DNA from: Bacteroidales bacterium
GTDB lineage: Bacteria; Bacteroidota; Bacteroidia; Bacteroidales; Bacteroidaceae
Assembly (NCBI GenBank): GCA_015060835.1
Contig: SUXT01000010.1
Span: 1 to 45,068, forward strand
DNA: 45,068 bases
Direction: 5' to 3'
A model generated the notes under the pieces. The model was not told where the DNA came from. It saw only the letters and a list, made by a program, of their open reading frames with translations, and made no database searches. Below, in pieces: positions 1-8,280 of this stretch. Every line of letters begins with the position of its first letter. Position 1 is the first letter of the stretch. The position numbers and the translations under genes were made by a program.

Positions 1-53
1 TTCGATAAGAAAAATGCAGTTTTCGCAGAGTATCGCCTATATTTTCTCACCAT
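1..53 (-). CDS. possible 5' end of a leftward gene (partial)
   Basis: On the minus strand an ATG at 53-51 opens a frame that stays open to the window edge, giving about 17 residues beginning MVRKYRRYSAKTAFF. A GGAG ribosome-binding-like stretch lies about 7 nt upstream, and a near -7 box (TATTCTTG, one mismatch to TAnnTTTG) lies further upstream. Nothing can be said about function from so few residues. The call rests on start context only. Confidence 0.3.
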   Translation of the reverse strand, partial: MVRKYRRYSAKTAFFLS

Positions 54-171
54 TTCACGCTCCTTCAAAGCCTTATATGTGTAATAATCAAGAATATAAC
101 AGAAGAAGTAAAGAAATAACAAGAAATAGAGATAAAAACAGAACAGTATTAACAACAAAAAACCAGAGAAA

Positions 172-348
172 ATGGGAAAATTCATGAAAGTATTAAAGGT
201 CGCGGGAGACGTGGCCGAAATCATTGTGGCGTCATCAATCGTGGTGGAGCTTATCGAGAGATACAGGGCAAAGAAAGCAGCCCAGGTAATTAACCAACCA
301 ACAGCCAACCAACCGACAGAGGAGAAGGCCGAAGTTACAAGAACCTAA
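172..348 (+). CDS. small hypothetical protein, 58 aa
   Basis: A 58-codon frame starts at ATG 172 (MGKFMKVLKVAGDVAEIIVA) and stops with TAA at 346-348. The first 38 residues look like an amphipathic or weakly hydrophobic helix ending in a basic patch (ERYRAKKAAQ). A Gln/Asn/Pro/Thr-rich tail with a repeated NQPT unit follows. Composition is protein-like, and a purine-rich stretch (accagagaaa) precedes the ATG. It does not resemble a family I recognise. It could be a small membrane-associated protein. No partner gene is obvious, since the next gene starts 280 nt downstream. Confidence 0.5.
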   Translation: MGKFMKVLKVAGDVAEIIVASSIVVELIERYRAKKAAQVINQPTANQPTEEKAEVTRT

Positions 349-629
349 ACACACAAACTATGTGAAGAAACTAGAGACTTTTATAGTCATTTTAGAGGTG
401 GCATGGTTATTTGTCACTGAAGGTTGCGATTAGGAAAACGAGAGGCAAGAGATGTTAGCATTTCGGAGAGAGGAGTCAGAGTGCGGGTACCTCCGAGTTC
501 GCGGGATGTGAAACTCCCGCGGTATTTTGCCATAAATCATACTATGCCAGGGAAGTGGCTGGTATTCAGAATTTTTTGTATCTTTACACCCACATTAATA
601 TTCTTGCATCACCATCTGGATGTACAGCG
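349..629 (+). other. intergenic stretch with a GC-rich hairpin
   Basis: No convincing gene lies here. The clearest structure is a 7-bp stem CGCGGGA (500-506) / TCCCGCG (515-521) with an 8-nt loop, preceded by a CGGAG...CTCCG pairing around 465-495. No T-run follows, so it is not a standard intrinsic terminator. A -7-like box TATCTTTA sits at 579-586, about 44 nt ahead of the DUF1573 gene, but no matching -33 TTTG is visible. An open frame from 424 to 633 crosses the hairpins and has no family resemblance. Confidence 0.35.
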
Positions 630-1037
630 ATGAAAGTAAAAGGTTTGAAATATATAATATGTATTGCGTTAGCAATGATGAGTGCGGCTGTAGCTATGGC
701 GCAAGCTGCCGTCAAATTTCCCCACAAAATTTATGATTTTGGGGAAGTTATGGGAAATGTCGATTCTGTTACTTGCAGTTTCGATATTGTAAATGCCGGT
801 AAATCTCCACTTATAATAGAAGGAGTATATGTCAAATGCGGATGCACGCAAGCGTCACATAGCAAAAAGGCTATTAAGCCCGGAGGAAAGGGGTATGTAT
901 ATGTTACATTCTATCCGAAAGGGCGCGAAGGTACATACTTGAAGTCAATTTATGTCTATACAAATACCTCGCCCCGAAAGAATATTCTACGCATAAAGGC
1001 GTTTGTAAAGCCAACCCTTGAAGAGGGGAATAAATAA
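630..1037 (+). CDS. exported DUF1573-family protein, 135 aa
   Basis: The protein starts MKVKGLKYIICIALAMMSAA and has a clear signal peptide, probably cleaved after AMA-Q around residue 24. The mature part is one Ig-like beta sandwich of the DUF1573 type: a KIYDFGEV start, the C-G-C-T-Q centre, then KPGGKGYVYVTFYPKG and a final beta strand. DUF1573 proteins are abundant, poorly characterised exported proteins of Bacteroidetes, related in fold to ASPM/SPD-2/Hydin domains. I chose the ATG at 630 because it places the signal peptide at the N-terminus. The in-frame ATG at 555 would add 25 residues, including a second hydrophobic stretch, and is less likely. The gene converges on the AraC-type gene with a 39-nt gap. 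Confidence 0.85.
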   Translation: MKVKGLKYIICIALAMMSAAVAMAQAAVKFPHKIYDFGEVMGNVDSVTCSFDIVNAGKSPLIIEGVYVKCGCTQASHSKKAIKPGGKGYVYVTFYPKGREGTYLKSIYVYTNTSPRKNILRIKAFVKPTLEEGNK

Positions 1038-1076
1038 TTATAGTGGTCATAGGTGCAGAGCCTTAACCTTATTATT

Positions 1077-2015
1077 CTAACTGTTTCGATACTCCGTGGG
1101 TGTGATATTGAATTCGGCTTTGAATGCGCGACTGAAATAACTGGGTGATTCGAATCCGCATGTTGCCTGAATCTCACTCATAGACATTTCGGAATGTTTC
1201 AGCAGATATTTTGCGTATTGCAGTTTACGCAGACGGATGTAGTTGGTGGTACTCATTCCGGTGATACTGTTCATCTTGCGGTTCAGTGTACCTATGCTTG
1301 TGTTCATATGTTCGGCAAGCATCGCTGCATTAACCTCCCTGTTGGTGATATTTTTATGGATGATTCTGTTTACTTTCTGTAAGAATGTGTGATTCCTTCT
1401 GTCTGTTTCAGATTCGGCATGACTGTCTGTTGTCGCATTTAATGTAAGTTTCAAGTTGGCTCCGGGATTTTCTTCATCTGTTTTGGTTGCTTCATCTTCT
1501 GCATCAGCCCTTATTGAAGCATCGTCTGAGATATCTACGGTATGGTTCTCTATTTTTGCGGCATCGTTGTATTCCACCATTGCCGATAGAAGTTCAAGAA
1601 GTTCCTGACTTTTGTTTGTAAGCGTCTCAAACTCCTGCTTGGCTATTTGGTCGTTTTCAGGGATGAACCGGCTCAGTTGACTGCACATGTCGAGAACTGC
1701 TGTCAACGGAGTATGGAAATGACGGGTTATATTGTTGTAGAATTCTTGGCGTTCCTTGTCTATCTGTTTAAGTGCTCTGTTGATGCGTTTACGTTCAAGT
1801 GAGATATGAATTATTATTGCCAATGTCGTTAGCAACAATACTATTATTATTATACCGATGTCCTGTATAGTATTCTGCATCTTTTTTTCATCTGCATCCT
1901 GTACCGTCATCTCTTGCTGCGCCATTACATCCTCGGCGCAATATTCCTTAGGTCTATTTTTGTTGCAAGCAAGCAAAAAAACAGAAAATACGAATATAAG
2001 AAAAGTTCTTTGCAT
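1077..2015 (-). CDS. membrane-tethered AraC-family regulator with degenerate HisKA-like box
   Basis: The order of parts is a lipoprotein-type signal (LLAC, Cys17), a short periplasmic stretch of about 33 residues, one membrane helix (about 51-72), a helical region resembling a histidine-kinase dimerisation domain (about 75-150), an acidic linker, and an AraC-type double helix-turn-helix (about 210-312) with the classic SPSYFSRAFKAEFNITPTEYR end. It looks like a stripped-down Bacteroides hybrid two-component regulator: no sensor beta-propeller, no ATP-binding domain and no receiver. In the kinase H-box the usual S-H-E-F-R-T-P-L reads T97-R98-H99-F100-H101-T-P-L, so the phosphate-accepting His is Arg. 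It therefore probably acts as a pseudokinase-tethered DNA-binding protein. It is divergent from the surface-protein locus and plausibly controls it. Confidence 0.85.
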   Translation of the reverse strand: MQRTFLIFVFSVFLLACNKNRPKEYCAEDVMAQQEMTVQDADEKKMQNTIQDIGIIIIVLLLTTLAIIIHISLERKRINRALKQIDKERQEFYNNITRHFHTPLTAVLDMCSQLSRFIPENDQIAKQEFETLTNKSQELLELLSAMVEYNDAAKIENHTVDISDDASIRADAEDEATKTDEENPGANLKLTLNATTDSHAESETDRRNHTFLQKVNRIIHKNITNREVNAAMLAEHMNTSIGTLNRKMNSITGMSTTNYIRLRKLQYAKYLLKHSEMSMSEIQATCGFESPSYFSRAFKAEFNITPTEYRNS

Positions 2016-2037
2016 AGTAAACGAATCTTAATTTATG

Positions 2038-2068
2038 CAAATGTAATCAAATAATTATTTAATACGAA
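2038..2068 (-). promoter_or_regulatory. promoter of the AraC-type gene
   Basis: On the minus strand TACATTTG (2038-2045) is an exact match to the Bacteroidetes -7 consensus TAnnTTTG. TTCG (2065-2068), a 3-of-4 match to the -33 TTTG, sits at a 19-nt spacing. The predicted transcript would start near 2031, about 15 nt ahead of the ATG. Confidence 0.6.
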
Positions 2069-2120
2069 ATTTCTACGAATTTTTAGAAGTAAATACGTGT
2101 AAAACGTAAAAATAGGCGAT

Positions 2121-2170
2121 TTTAGTTAAAGTTTGCAGTTTTAGTTAAAACAAAAGCCTTTTGAGTTAAA
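2121..2170 (+). promoter_or_regulatory. three AGTTAAA direct repeats, candidate activator operators
   Basis: AGTTAAA occurs at 2124-2130, 2143-2149 and 2164-2170, each preceded by TTT or TTG. Start-to-start distances are 19 and 21 nt, close to two helical turns, so all copies face the same side of the DNA. A weaker TGTTAAA is at 2189-2195. AraC-family proteins typically bind direct repeats at about this spacing. The third copy occupies the place where a -33 element would be. Confidence 0.55.
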
Positions 2171-2191
2171 ATAAACAAGGTTGTAAAATGT

Positions 2192-2199
2192 TAAATTTG
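2192..2199 (+). promoter_or_regulatory. -7 box of the surface-protein locus
   Basis: TAAATTTG is an exact match to TAnnTTTG. No TTTG lies 19-21 nt upstream; that position reads AAAAT, directly after the third AGTTAAA repeat. This is the arrangement expected of an activator-dependent promoter. The leader would be about 50 nt. Confidence 0.6.
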
Positions 2200-2258
2200 T
2201 ACCGTTATAATGCGTGATTTATCAGCGCAATTTAAAATTAACATAAAAGTAGGAGATT

Positions 2259-5200
2259 ATGAAAAAACATTTATTAACCATCATGTTGGCTTTGTTCGGG
2301 ATGACAGCATGGGCGCAGGTCAGTACGAATCCGGATTGGGTTGATCCTTCAGACAATTATCACGAATTCACGGTTGTCTACGCAAAAGTAGTATCTAGCA
2401 CAAGCAGACCGAGTAGCAATTTACAGATTGCCGCATTTATGCAAGGCGAGGACGGCAAATTGGAACTACGCGGATTGACCAATCAGTATCAGACAATGAA
2501 CGGTGAGGCTATTTTCACTATCATGGTAGGAGGTACAAGCGAAGATCATGGAAAAGGAATTACATTCAAGCTGTACGATTACTACACAAAGTTGGTATAT
2601 CCCATCGAATTGCTTGAGAACTTTACTTACGGGGGAGACATGACAATGAACGAACCTAGCAGTGCCTTTGATTTCAATGTAAATTTTGCAACTACTATGA
2701 AAGTTTTCGAAGGTGAGACTGAAATAAGCGATTATTTGTTCGAGACACGCGTCAATGAAGAAACAGCTCCTGTTAAATTCGATATAAAATTCTATCATGG
2801 GGATATGGAAGTATTCCCCGAATATAGCGCAGAATGGGTCGTATCAGAGGCTGGTGGAGCATATGTGAAGCCAATTGAAAATGAAGAAGGCTTTGCTGTA
2901 ATGGGTATTGGAGAAACACCCGACAATGACGGAGACGGCATTAATGACGAAGTTCAATGTGTAACTTTGAAAGTAGGAAAAGATTCACGCGGTGTCTCTT
3001 ACTTTAGTAAGAATTTCAATGTAAAGATACTTCCCGAGTATATTCCCGTAAAAAGTATAGCTATTCAAAATATAAACGAATATTGGCAAGGTTATGGCCG
3101 CCTGTCGTTAAATGACGTAAACGTAACATACAATAACGGTGAAAGTACTCCAACCAATCCCGGTGTGTCAGTTGTTTCGAGTAGCAACACTGCGGTAGCA
3201 AGCATAGAAGACGGGATTATAGTTTATAAGGGAATAGGTACGACAGAGATTAAAGTACGTTCAATCGAGAATTCCGATGTAGAGACAACCTTCACACTCA
3301 ACATACGCTCTGCACTTGAAAGTATCGAATTAACAAATCCGATAGAGACACTTGAGATTGTGATAAACGGGGAAAATGAGGTGATCACCTATGCAATACC
3401 CGAAATTAAATACAATTATATTCTTACCGAAGATGGACTGCCCGTTATAGCCGTACCAAACGACGGCTACATGTGCCACATCACCAGCGAAGACCAATCT
3501 GTAGTACTTGTAGGCGAAGACGGAACACTCACAGCTTGCAAAAAAGGCTCTACTGTATTGAATTTTACAAGTGTATACGACCCTTCAAAAACAATAAAGT
3601 TGCCGATAGTAATAAAACGCAACGTTGATGCCCTTACTTTTACAATCAATGGTAATGATTATTCAACGTTCGAAAAAGTACACTCAATTGATGTAACTGT
3701 AGGCGATGAGATAACTGCTGTTGCGACAGTTTCGCCTGCAGATGCCGACTTCAGTGAGTTTGAGTTCAAATTCATCAATGCAGACGGTGAGGATATTATC
3801 CCCGAAGCAGAGATTGCAGATATAACCAAATATGTTGAAGAAAATGTACTTACGTACACATTCAAATTCATAAACAAACCTCAAACGACATACAAAATTT
3901 ATGCTTCGGTGCTTCCAGCAACAAACAAGCCAATTACATCCCCCGAAGTTACACTCAATGTATTTAATAACGTAGAAGGTATAGACATTGTGTTGGATGA
4001 TGTATATTGGTTCGATGCTAATACCAACACCATAGACATCAACTGCTCTGTAACCCCCACAGATGTGCTCGATAGAAAAATCGCCATTGAATCATCAGCC
4101 CCTGAAATTGCCGAAATTGCACAGGATGCAAACTATGGTTGCCATATAAACGTTTACCAACCCGGCAAAGTGACATTTACATTCACAAGTGTTGCGAATC
4201 CTGATATAAAAGAGGAGCGGACAGTTGAATTCAAACGTACTCCCGACAATGTAAGAATCGTAAGCGTAGGTGGAGAGACAATAGAACAGAATCCCACAAC
4301 AACTCCCGGCGTAAACATTGCCGTAGGAGAGCAAATTGTAGCAATTGCGCAGGTTGAGCCTAAAAATGCTACCGTTGAGATATTTGAAATGCAGGTACTA
4401 AACTCGGACAGAATGCCGGTAAACGTTTCGAACTCATCACTTGAGCTCAACGAAGATAGAACGACTTGCACATACACATTTACAATCCTGGAAAAGCCTT
4501 TGGACGAAATAGTGCTTCAGGCAAAGGTAAATGACGAATTCTTTGATATTGTAGGACTCAATGTAGTGCAAGGCGTAACAAGAATCGAACTTTCGGAAAC
4601 CCAAAAGACTATATGGTTCAACAGCGATGCACCCGAAACATTCGAGATTGGAGTAAAAGTGATGCCCGACAATGCAAGCAACAAGAACTACACGGTGAGT
4701 ATATCACCCGAAGGCGTACTTGAAGATATTGGTGAAGGAGAGTCGGGACATATGTTCCGCGTAAGCAATAAAGGAGAAGCTACAATTACATTTACAAGTG
4801 CAGATAATTCTTCTGTATCGGCTACTTGCGAAATAATAGCCAAGAAAAAGGTCAACAGCATATCTATAAACGGCTTCGAACCCGATCTATACAACAATGG
4901 CATCACAAAGAAAGCAAATATAGTATATACTCCTGCTGATGCAGACTTCGAACTTGATGCGCTTGATATCAAGGTAGAGGTTCCAGACGCGACCAACCTC
5001 GATTGGGAATATATTAGAATAGATATTTCAAATGATCAGTCTTCAGAAGAAGGAACCGTTCCGTTTAGCTATACAGGACGCTCATTCTGCACATCGGCAA
5101 ATGTAATCTTCACATATAATGGCGAGATTCAGGGAGACGAAGTGAATATTGAGGCGACAGAAACATGCAGGGTACTCGAAATGATAGAACTTAGCGGCGG

Positions 5201-6185
5201 TTGGAATTGGAAATCATTTGTATCCGGCAGTATTGATGTTTCCACATTGTCACAGGGGAATTTCGTAGAGGCACGTAGCCGTAAAAAGCTCGTTTACAAC
5301 GACTCGCAGTGGGGACTCTTCGGTACACTCGAAATTATGGACAACAGCGAGGCTTACAAGATAAAAATGTCAGAGTCGAGCTATGCTATAATAGAAAAAG
5401 CCGAATGGAACTATGATGGCAACGTTGCTGACAAAGTATTCATAAAAGGTTGGAACTGGGTATCGTACCCCTATGAGTATCAGTATCCTCTCGGAGATAT
5501 ATTTATTGCTGAAAACTTCGAAGAAGGAGATATGATTCTCTCGCAAAACGGCGGATTCGTCTTATGCACTGACGGTGTATGGGAAGGATCGTTGGAATAT
5601 CTTACTCCCGGCGAAGGCTACATGATTTACACAAATAGCGCAAAGACATTGCAGATGCCCAACAGATACAACATGGGACAGCTTGAATTCACACAATCAA
5701 CACAGGCACAAAAACGTTCACAGAGAAATTCTGTTTGGGTATACGATGCAAACCGTTTTGCCAATATCATGGCCATTGTGGGCAAGGTTGATGTAGAGGA
5801 TACCGAGCGATACTCTATAGCAGCATTCGTGGGCGAGGAGTGCCGCGGTATCGGCAAGTTCGTGAACGGAAAGGCCTATATAACAGCTGCCGGCGAGAAC
5901 GGCGAGGTTGTAACATTCCGTCTGCACGATGAATTCACAAACGAGTTCCTTGATATTGAAACCAGCATTTCGTTTACCGACAAGGCCGGCTCGGCAAAGG
6001 CTCCCGTGCCTATGGGAGTAGTAAACGGAACAACCGGAATAACTTCTATCGACTCAATTGATGAAGAGACAATAGAGGCTATCTACGACATGAGCGGACG
6101 CGAGGTAAAGGAGATGACCGGCGGTCTGTACATTGTTAAACTGCGCGTAGACGGCAAAACCGTTACTAAAAAAATACGCAAATAA
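2259..6185 (+). CDS. large exported Ig-like (Big2-type) surface protein, 1308 aa
   Basis: It starts with a signal peptide (MKKHLLTIMLALFGMTAWA-Q). The N-terminal domain includes a LQIAAFMQGEDGKLELRG segment. A DNDGDGINDE calcium-binding-like loop lies near residue 228. From about 265 to 970 there is a run of Ig-like/Big2-style modules with motifs of the kind GTTEIKVRS and PGKVTFTFTS. Two GWNW-containing repeats follow (residues about 985 and 1065: GGWNWKSF and KGWNWVSYP). Next is a domain with AAFVGEECRGIGKF that echoes the N-terminal one. The last 35 residues (IYDMSGREV...GLYIVKLRVDGKTVTKKI) look like a type IX secretion sorting tail. It is first in the divergent locus and is separated from the barrel gene by a hairpin. 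Adhesion or assembly at the surface is inference; no catalytic motif is seen. Confidence 0.85.
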   Translation: MKKHLLTIMLALFGMTAWAQVSTNPDWVDPSDNYHEFTVVYAKVVSSTSRPSSNLQIAAFMQGEDGKLELRGLTNQYQTMNGEAIFTIMVGGTSEDHGKGITFKLYDYYTKLVYPIELLENFTYGGDMTMNEPSSAFDFNVNFATTMKVFEGETEISDYLFETRVNEETAPVKFDIKFYHGDMEVFPEYSAEWVVSEAGGAYVKPIENEEGFAVMGIGETPDNDGDGINDEVQCVTLKVGKDSRGVSYFSKNFNVKILPEYIPVKSIAIQNINEYWQGYGRLSLNDVNVTYNNGESTPTNPGVSVVSSSNTAVASIEDGIIVYKGIGTTEIKVRSIENSDVETTFTLNIRSALESIELTNPIETLEIVINGENEVITYAIPEIKYNYILTEDGLPVIAVPNDGYMCHITSEDQSVVLVGEDGTLTACKKGSTVLNFTSVYDPSKTIKLPIVIKRNVDALTFTINGNDYSTFEKVHSIDVTVGDEITAVATVSPADADFSEFEFKFINADGEDIIPEAEIADITKYVEENVLTYTFKFINKPQTTYKIYASVLPATNKPITSPEVTLNVFNNVEGIDIVLDDVYWFDANTNTIDINCSVTPTDVLDRKIAIESSAPEIAEIAQDANYGCHINVYQPGKVTFTFTSVANPDIKEERTVEFKRTPDNVRIVSVGGETIEQNPTTTPGVNIAVGEQIVAIAQVEPKNATVEIFEMQVLNSDRMPVNVSNSSLELNEDRTTCTYTFTILEKPLDEIVLQAKVNDEFFDIVGLNVVQGVTRIELSETQKTIWFNSDAPETFEIGVKVMPDNASNKNYTVSISPEGVLEDIGEGESGHMFRVSNKGEATITFTSADNSSVSATCEIIAKKKVNSISINGFEPDLYNNGITKKANIVYTPADADFELDALDIKVEVPDATNLDWEYIRIDISNDQSSEEGTVPFSYTGRSFCTSANVIFTYNGEIQGDEVNIEATETCRVLEMIELSGGWNWKSFVSGSIDVSTLSQGNFVEARSRKKLVYNDSQWGLFGTLEIMDNSEAYKIKMSESSYAIIEKAEWNYDGNVADKVFIKGWNWVSYPYEYQYPLGDIFIAENFEEGDMILSQNGGFVLCTDGVWEGSLEYLTPGEGYMIYTNSAKTLQMPNRYNMGQLEFTQSTQAQKRSQRNSVWVYDANRFANIMAIVGKVDVEDTERYSIAAFVGEECRGIGKFVNGKAYITAAGENGEVVTFRLHDEFTNEFLDIETSISFTDKAGSAKAPVPMGVVNGTTGITSIDSIDEETIEAIYDMSGREVKEMTGGLYIVKLRVDGKTVTKKIRK

Positions 6186-6198
6186 TAATTGAAGTGAA

Positions 6199-6234
6199 CA
6201 ATGCCCTCCCTGTAAACGGCAGGGAGGGGCATTG
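6199..6234 (+). terminator. hairpin downstream of the Ig-like gene
   Basis: CAATGCCCTCCCTG (6199-6212) pairs with CAGGGAGGGGCATTG (6220-6234), with a single bulged base and a 7-nt loop. The hairpin is strong but is followed by TCGCTT rather than a T-run. It may be a terminator, an attenuator or an RNA-stabilising element that separates expression of the first gene from the rest of the locus. Confidence 0.5.
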
Positions 6235-6420
6235 TCGCTTATTAACATATGAAGCGGGGATGACAATATATGGGTGATACAAAAACTTTAGACAGAGAGT
6301 GATTTGTGCGGTTGATAAGAGAGAAGGCAAGCCTTCTTTACAGATTAAGCAGAAAACAAAAACCACGCTCCAAGCGAGCAGGTTCCATATATAATATTTG
6401 ATACGTCAAATAGCAGTGAT
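6235..6420 (+). other. leader of the barrel/giant-protein operon
   Basis: This 186-nt stretch holds no supportable gene. A small inverted repeat ATTTGA-TACG-TCAAAT sits at 6396-6411, ending 9 nt before the ATG of the barrel gene, where it could occlude or mark the start. No clear TAnnTTTG promoter with a -33 partner was found, so the downstream genes may be read from the 2192 promoter through the hairpin. Confidence 0.35.
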
Positions 6421-8271
6421 ATGAGAAAGTATCTTAAAAGAGTACTCATTTTGGTTGCAATGATGACAACAGCACTTTCAGCGGCTGTTGCCATAGACGA
6501 TCCACGGAAAAAGGATCCGTTGATAATTACAGGCGCCCTCGGTACTCAAAATACATTATATTATTCTTCGGGTGGCAGTTTCGCATCGCCATTCAGCTAC
6601 TCTATGTATGCCAATCTGAATGTTGACCTTTATGGATACAATGCTCCTTTCTCATTCTATTACAGTGGCAACAACTACTCTTTCTCCCATCCTCAGTTTG
6701 CGTTCAATTTCAGTCCAACATACAAAGGATGGACATTGTTGATAGGTCGTCGTTCGATGCCTTTTTCGTCGTATGTATATAATTTGCCATTCAATGGTGT
6801 CGGTCTCGAATATAAAAGCCAGACTACAGGATTCCGCTTTGGAATTTTCTACGGCATCCTGCGCGATGCTGTGAATTTCACTCCTGGCGACATGCCGTCC
6901 GGCAAGCCTGTATACAAACGCTCGGGCTGGGGATTAAAGGTGGGATACGGTAACTCACGCAACTATTTCGACCTTTATCTTTTCCGCTCAAAGGACCACC
7001 GTTCATCAATTGATGAAATATGGTACGACGAAATAAATGCCCAGGAGAACGTTGTTCTTGGTATGCGCGGAAGATGGCAGATCTGCCGTCCATTGTCGTT
7101 GCTCACCAACCTTTCGGCCTCTATTTTCTCGACAGACATTACAGCACCCGAGGTTTCACTAAAACAGACAGACAGATATAATGATATTTTTGATGTGCGA
7201 TACAGCTCTTTGGTGCGTTGGGCCGGTGACGTTACACTGTCGGCCTCTTTCCGTTTGGTGTCCATATCATTGTTCTACAAAATGATACAACCGGATTATA
7301 TGAGTATGGGTGTTTCGTATATGAACAACAACTATCACAATTTGGGTACTTCAATGAATCTCCGTTTGGGTAAATTGAACCTTGGCGGTAGTTTTGCGTT
7401 GCAGGAGGACAATCTTTCAAAGAAACAGCTATACACTACACGCGGACTTACATATGCAGCAAGTGCAACGTTGCCCATTGGCAGCAAACTGAACATTTCG
7501 GGAAACTATAATGGATACAGACAATGCCAATACAACGGTACGGCACAGGTAAACGATACGACACGCATCAACCGTAGCATGCACAGCTTTACTGCAACAA
7601 CAGCGTATAATACAAACACCGACGATCTCGGACACTATATATCCCTCTCCGGAAACTATTCAATCAATCAGGACAAGAACAGGACAATAGCAGGCACCGG
7701 AGATGTGGGCACAATGGCTTATGGAGCAAACTACTCGTTGTCTGTAATACCCATAGAAACAAATTTCGGTTTCAACTACAGTTATCAGAGTTCAAACGGC
7801 TACGATTCGAAATACACCACAGGAGTATACACCGTCAATGCCTCTAAAGCATTGCTTCAGGAGCGCAACCTTTCGCTTTCAGCCTCAGCCTCGCTTGTAG
7901 ACAACCGTATGGACGATAGCAAGAGCATTACGTTAGCCGGCAATTTAGCAGCAAGTTACACATTGGCAAAAGTACATGGTTTTACGCTCAACCTCAATTA
8001 TAGCCGCTATGCAAATACCAACCTTGTGGTAAACGAGTATCAGCGTGACAAAGGCTACGACTTTACCTGCTCGTTCAGCTACAGCTACTCATTTACTGCA
8101 TTCAGCATAAAACGTCGCACAAAAGAGCATATAGCACGCTACGGAAAATATGAGTATTACTCGGACTTCTCACGTGCCGCAGTACGCGAACGCCAATTAC
8201 TTGAGTATCAAAAACAAAAGAATACAGAGAACCGTCAGAAGGTAGGCAGCGTCGAAGCAGCCCCCCTATAA
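6421..8271 (+). CDS. predicted outer-membrane beta-barrel protein, 616 aa
   Basis: The signal peptide (MRKYLKRVLILVAMMTTALSAAVA) is followed by about 530 residues of alternating polar/aromatic strands rich in Tyr, Phe, Ser and Asn (for example YSMYANLNVDLYGYNAPFSFYYSGNNYSF), typical of a Bacteroidetes outer-membrane barrel. No TonB box, plug or carboxypeptidase-like domain is present, so it is not a TonB receptor. It also lacks a usual C-terminal aromatic residue. Instead, residues about 560-616 form a charged, probably helical tail (KRRTKEHIARYGKYEYY...), possibly periplasmic. The next gene, the giant protein, starts 9 nt after its stop. Inference: it may be the outer-membrane anchor or export partner of the giant protein. 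I do not recognise a named family. Confidence 0.75.
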   Translation: MRKYLKRVLILVAMMTTALSAAVAIDDPRKKDPLIITGALGTQNTLYYSSGGSFASPFSYSMYANLNVDLYGYNAPFSFYYSGNNYSFSHPQFAFNFSPTYKGWTLLIGRRSMPFSSYVYNLPFNGVGLEYKSQTTGFRFGIFYGILRDAVNFTPGDMPSGKPVYKRSGWGLKVGYGNSRNYFDLYLFRSKDHRSSIDEIWYDEINAQENVVLGMRGRWQICRPLSLLTNLSASIFSTDITAPEVSLKQTDRYNDIFDVRYSSLVRWAGDVTLSASFRLVSISLFYKMIQPDYMSMGVSYMNNNYHNLGTSMNLRLGKLNLGGSFALQEDNLSKKQLYTTRGLTYAASATLPIGSKLNISGNYNGYRQCQYNGTAQVNDTTRINRSMHSFTATTAYNTNTDDLGHYISLSGNYSINQDKNRTIAGTGDVGTMAYGANYSLSVIPIETNFGFNYSYQSSNGYDSKYTTGVYTVNASKALLQERNLSLSASASLVDNRMDDSKSITLAGNLAASYTLAKVHGFTLNLNYSRYANTNLVVNEYQRDKGYDFTCSFSYSYSFTAFSIKRRTKEHIARYGKYEYYSDFSRAAVRERQLLEYQKQKNTENRQKVGSVEAAPL

Positions 8272-8280
8272 AATATAATC

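Noticed and set aside
555-629. Upstream start for the DUF1573 protein
   Set aside because: It would bury the signal peptide behind 25 extra residues; the ATG at 630 gives a normal signal peptide.
424-633. 69-codon open frame and tRNA-like text around 440-521
   Set aside because: The frame crosses GC-rich hairpins and has no signal or family resemblance. The tRNA-like strings (GCGGGTACCTCCG) lack a TTCGA loop, an anticodon arm and a matching acceptor stem.
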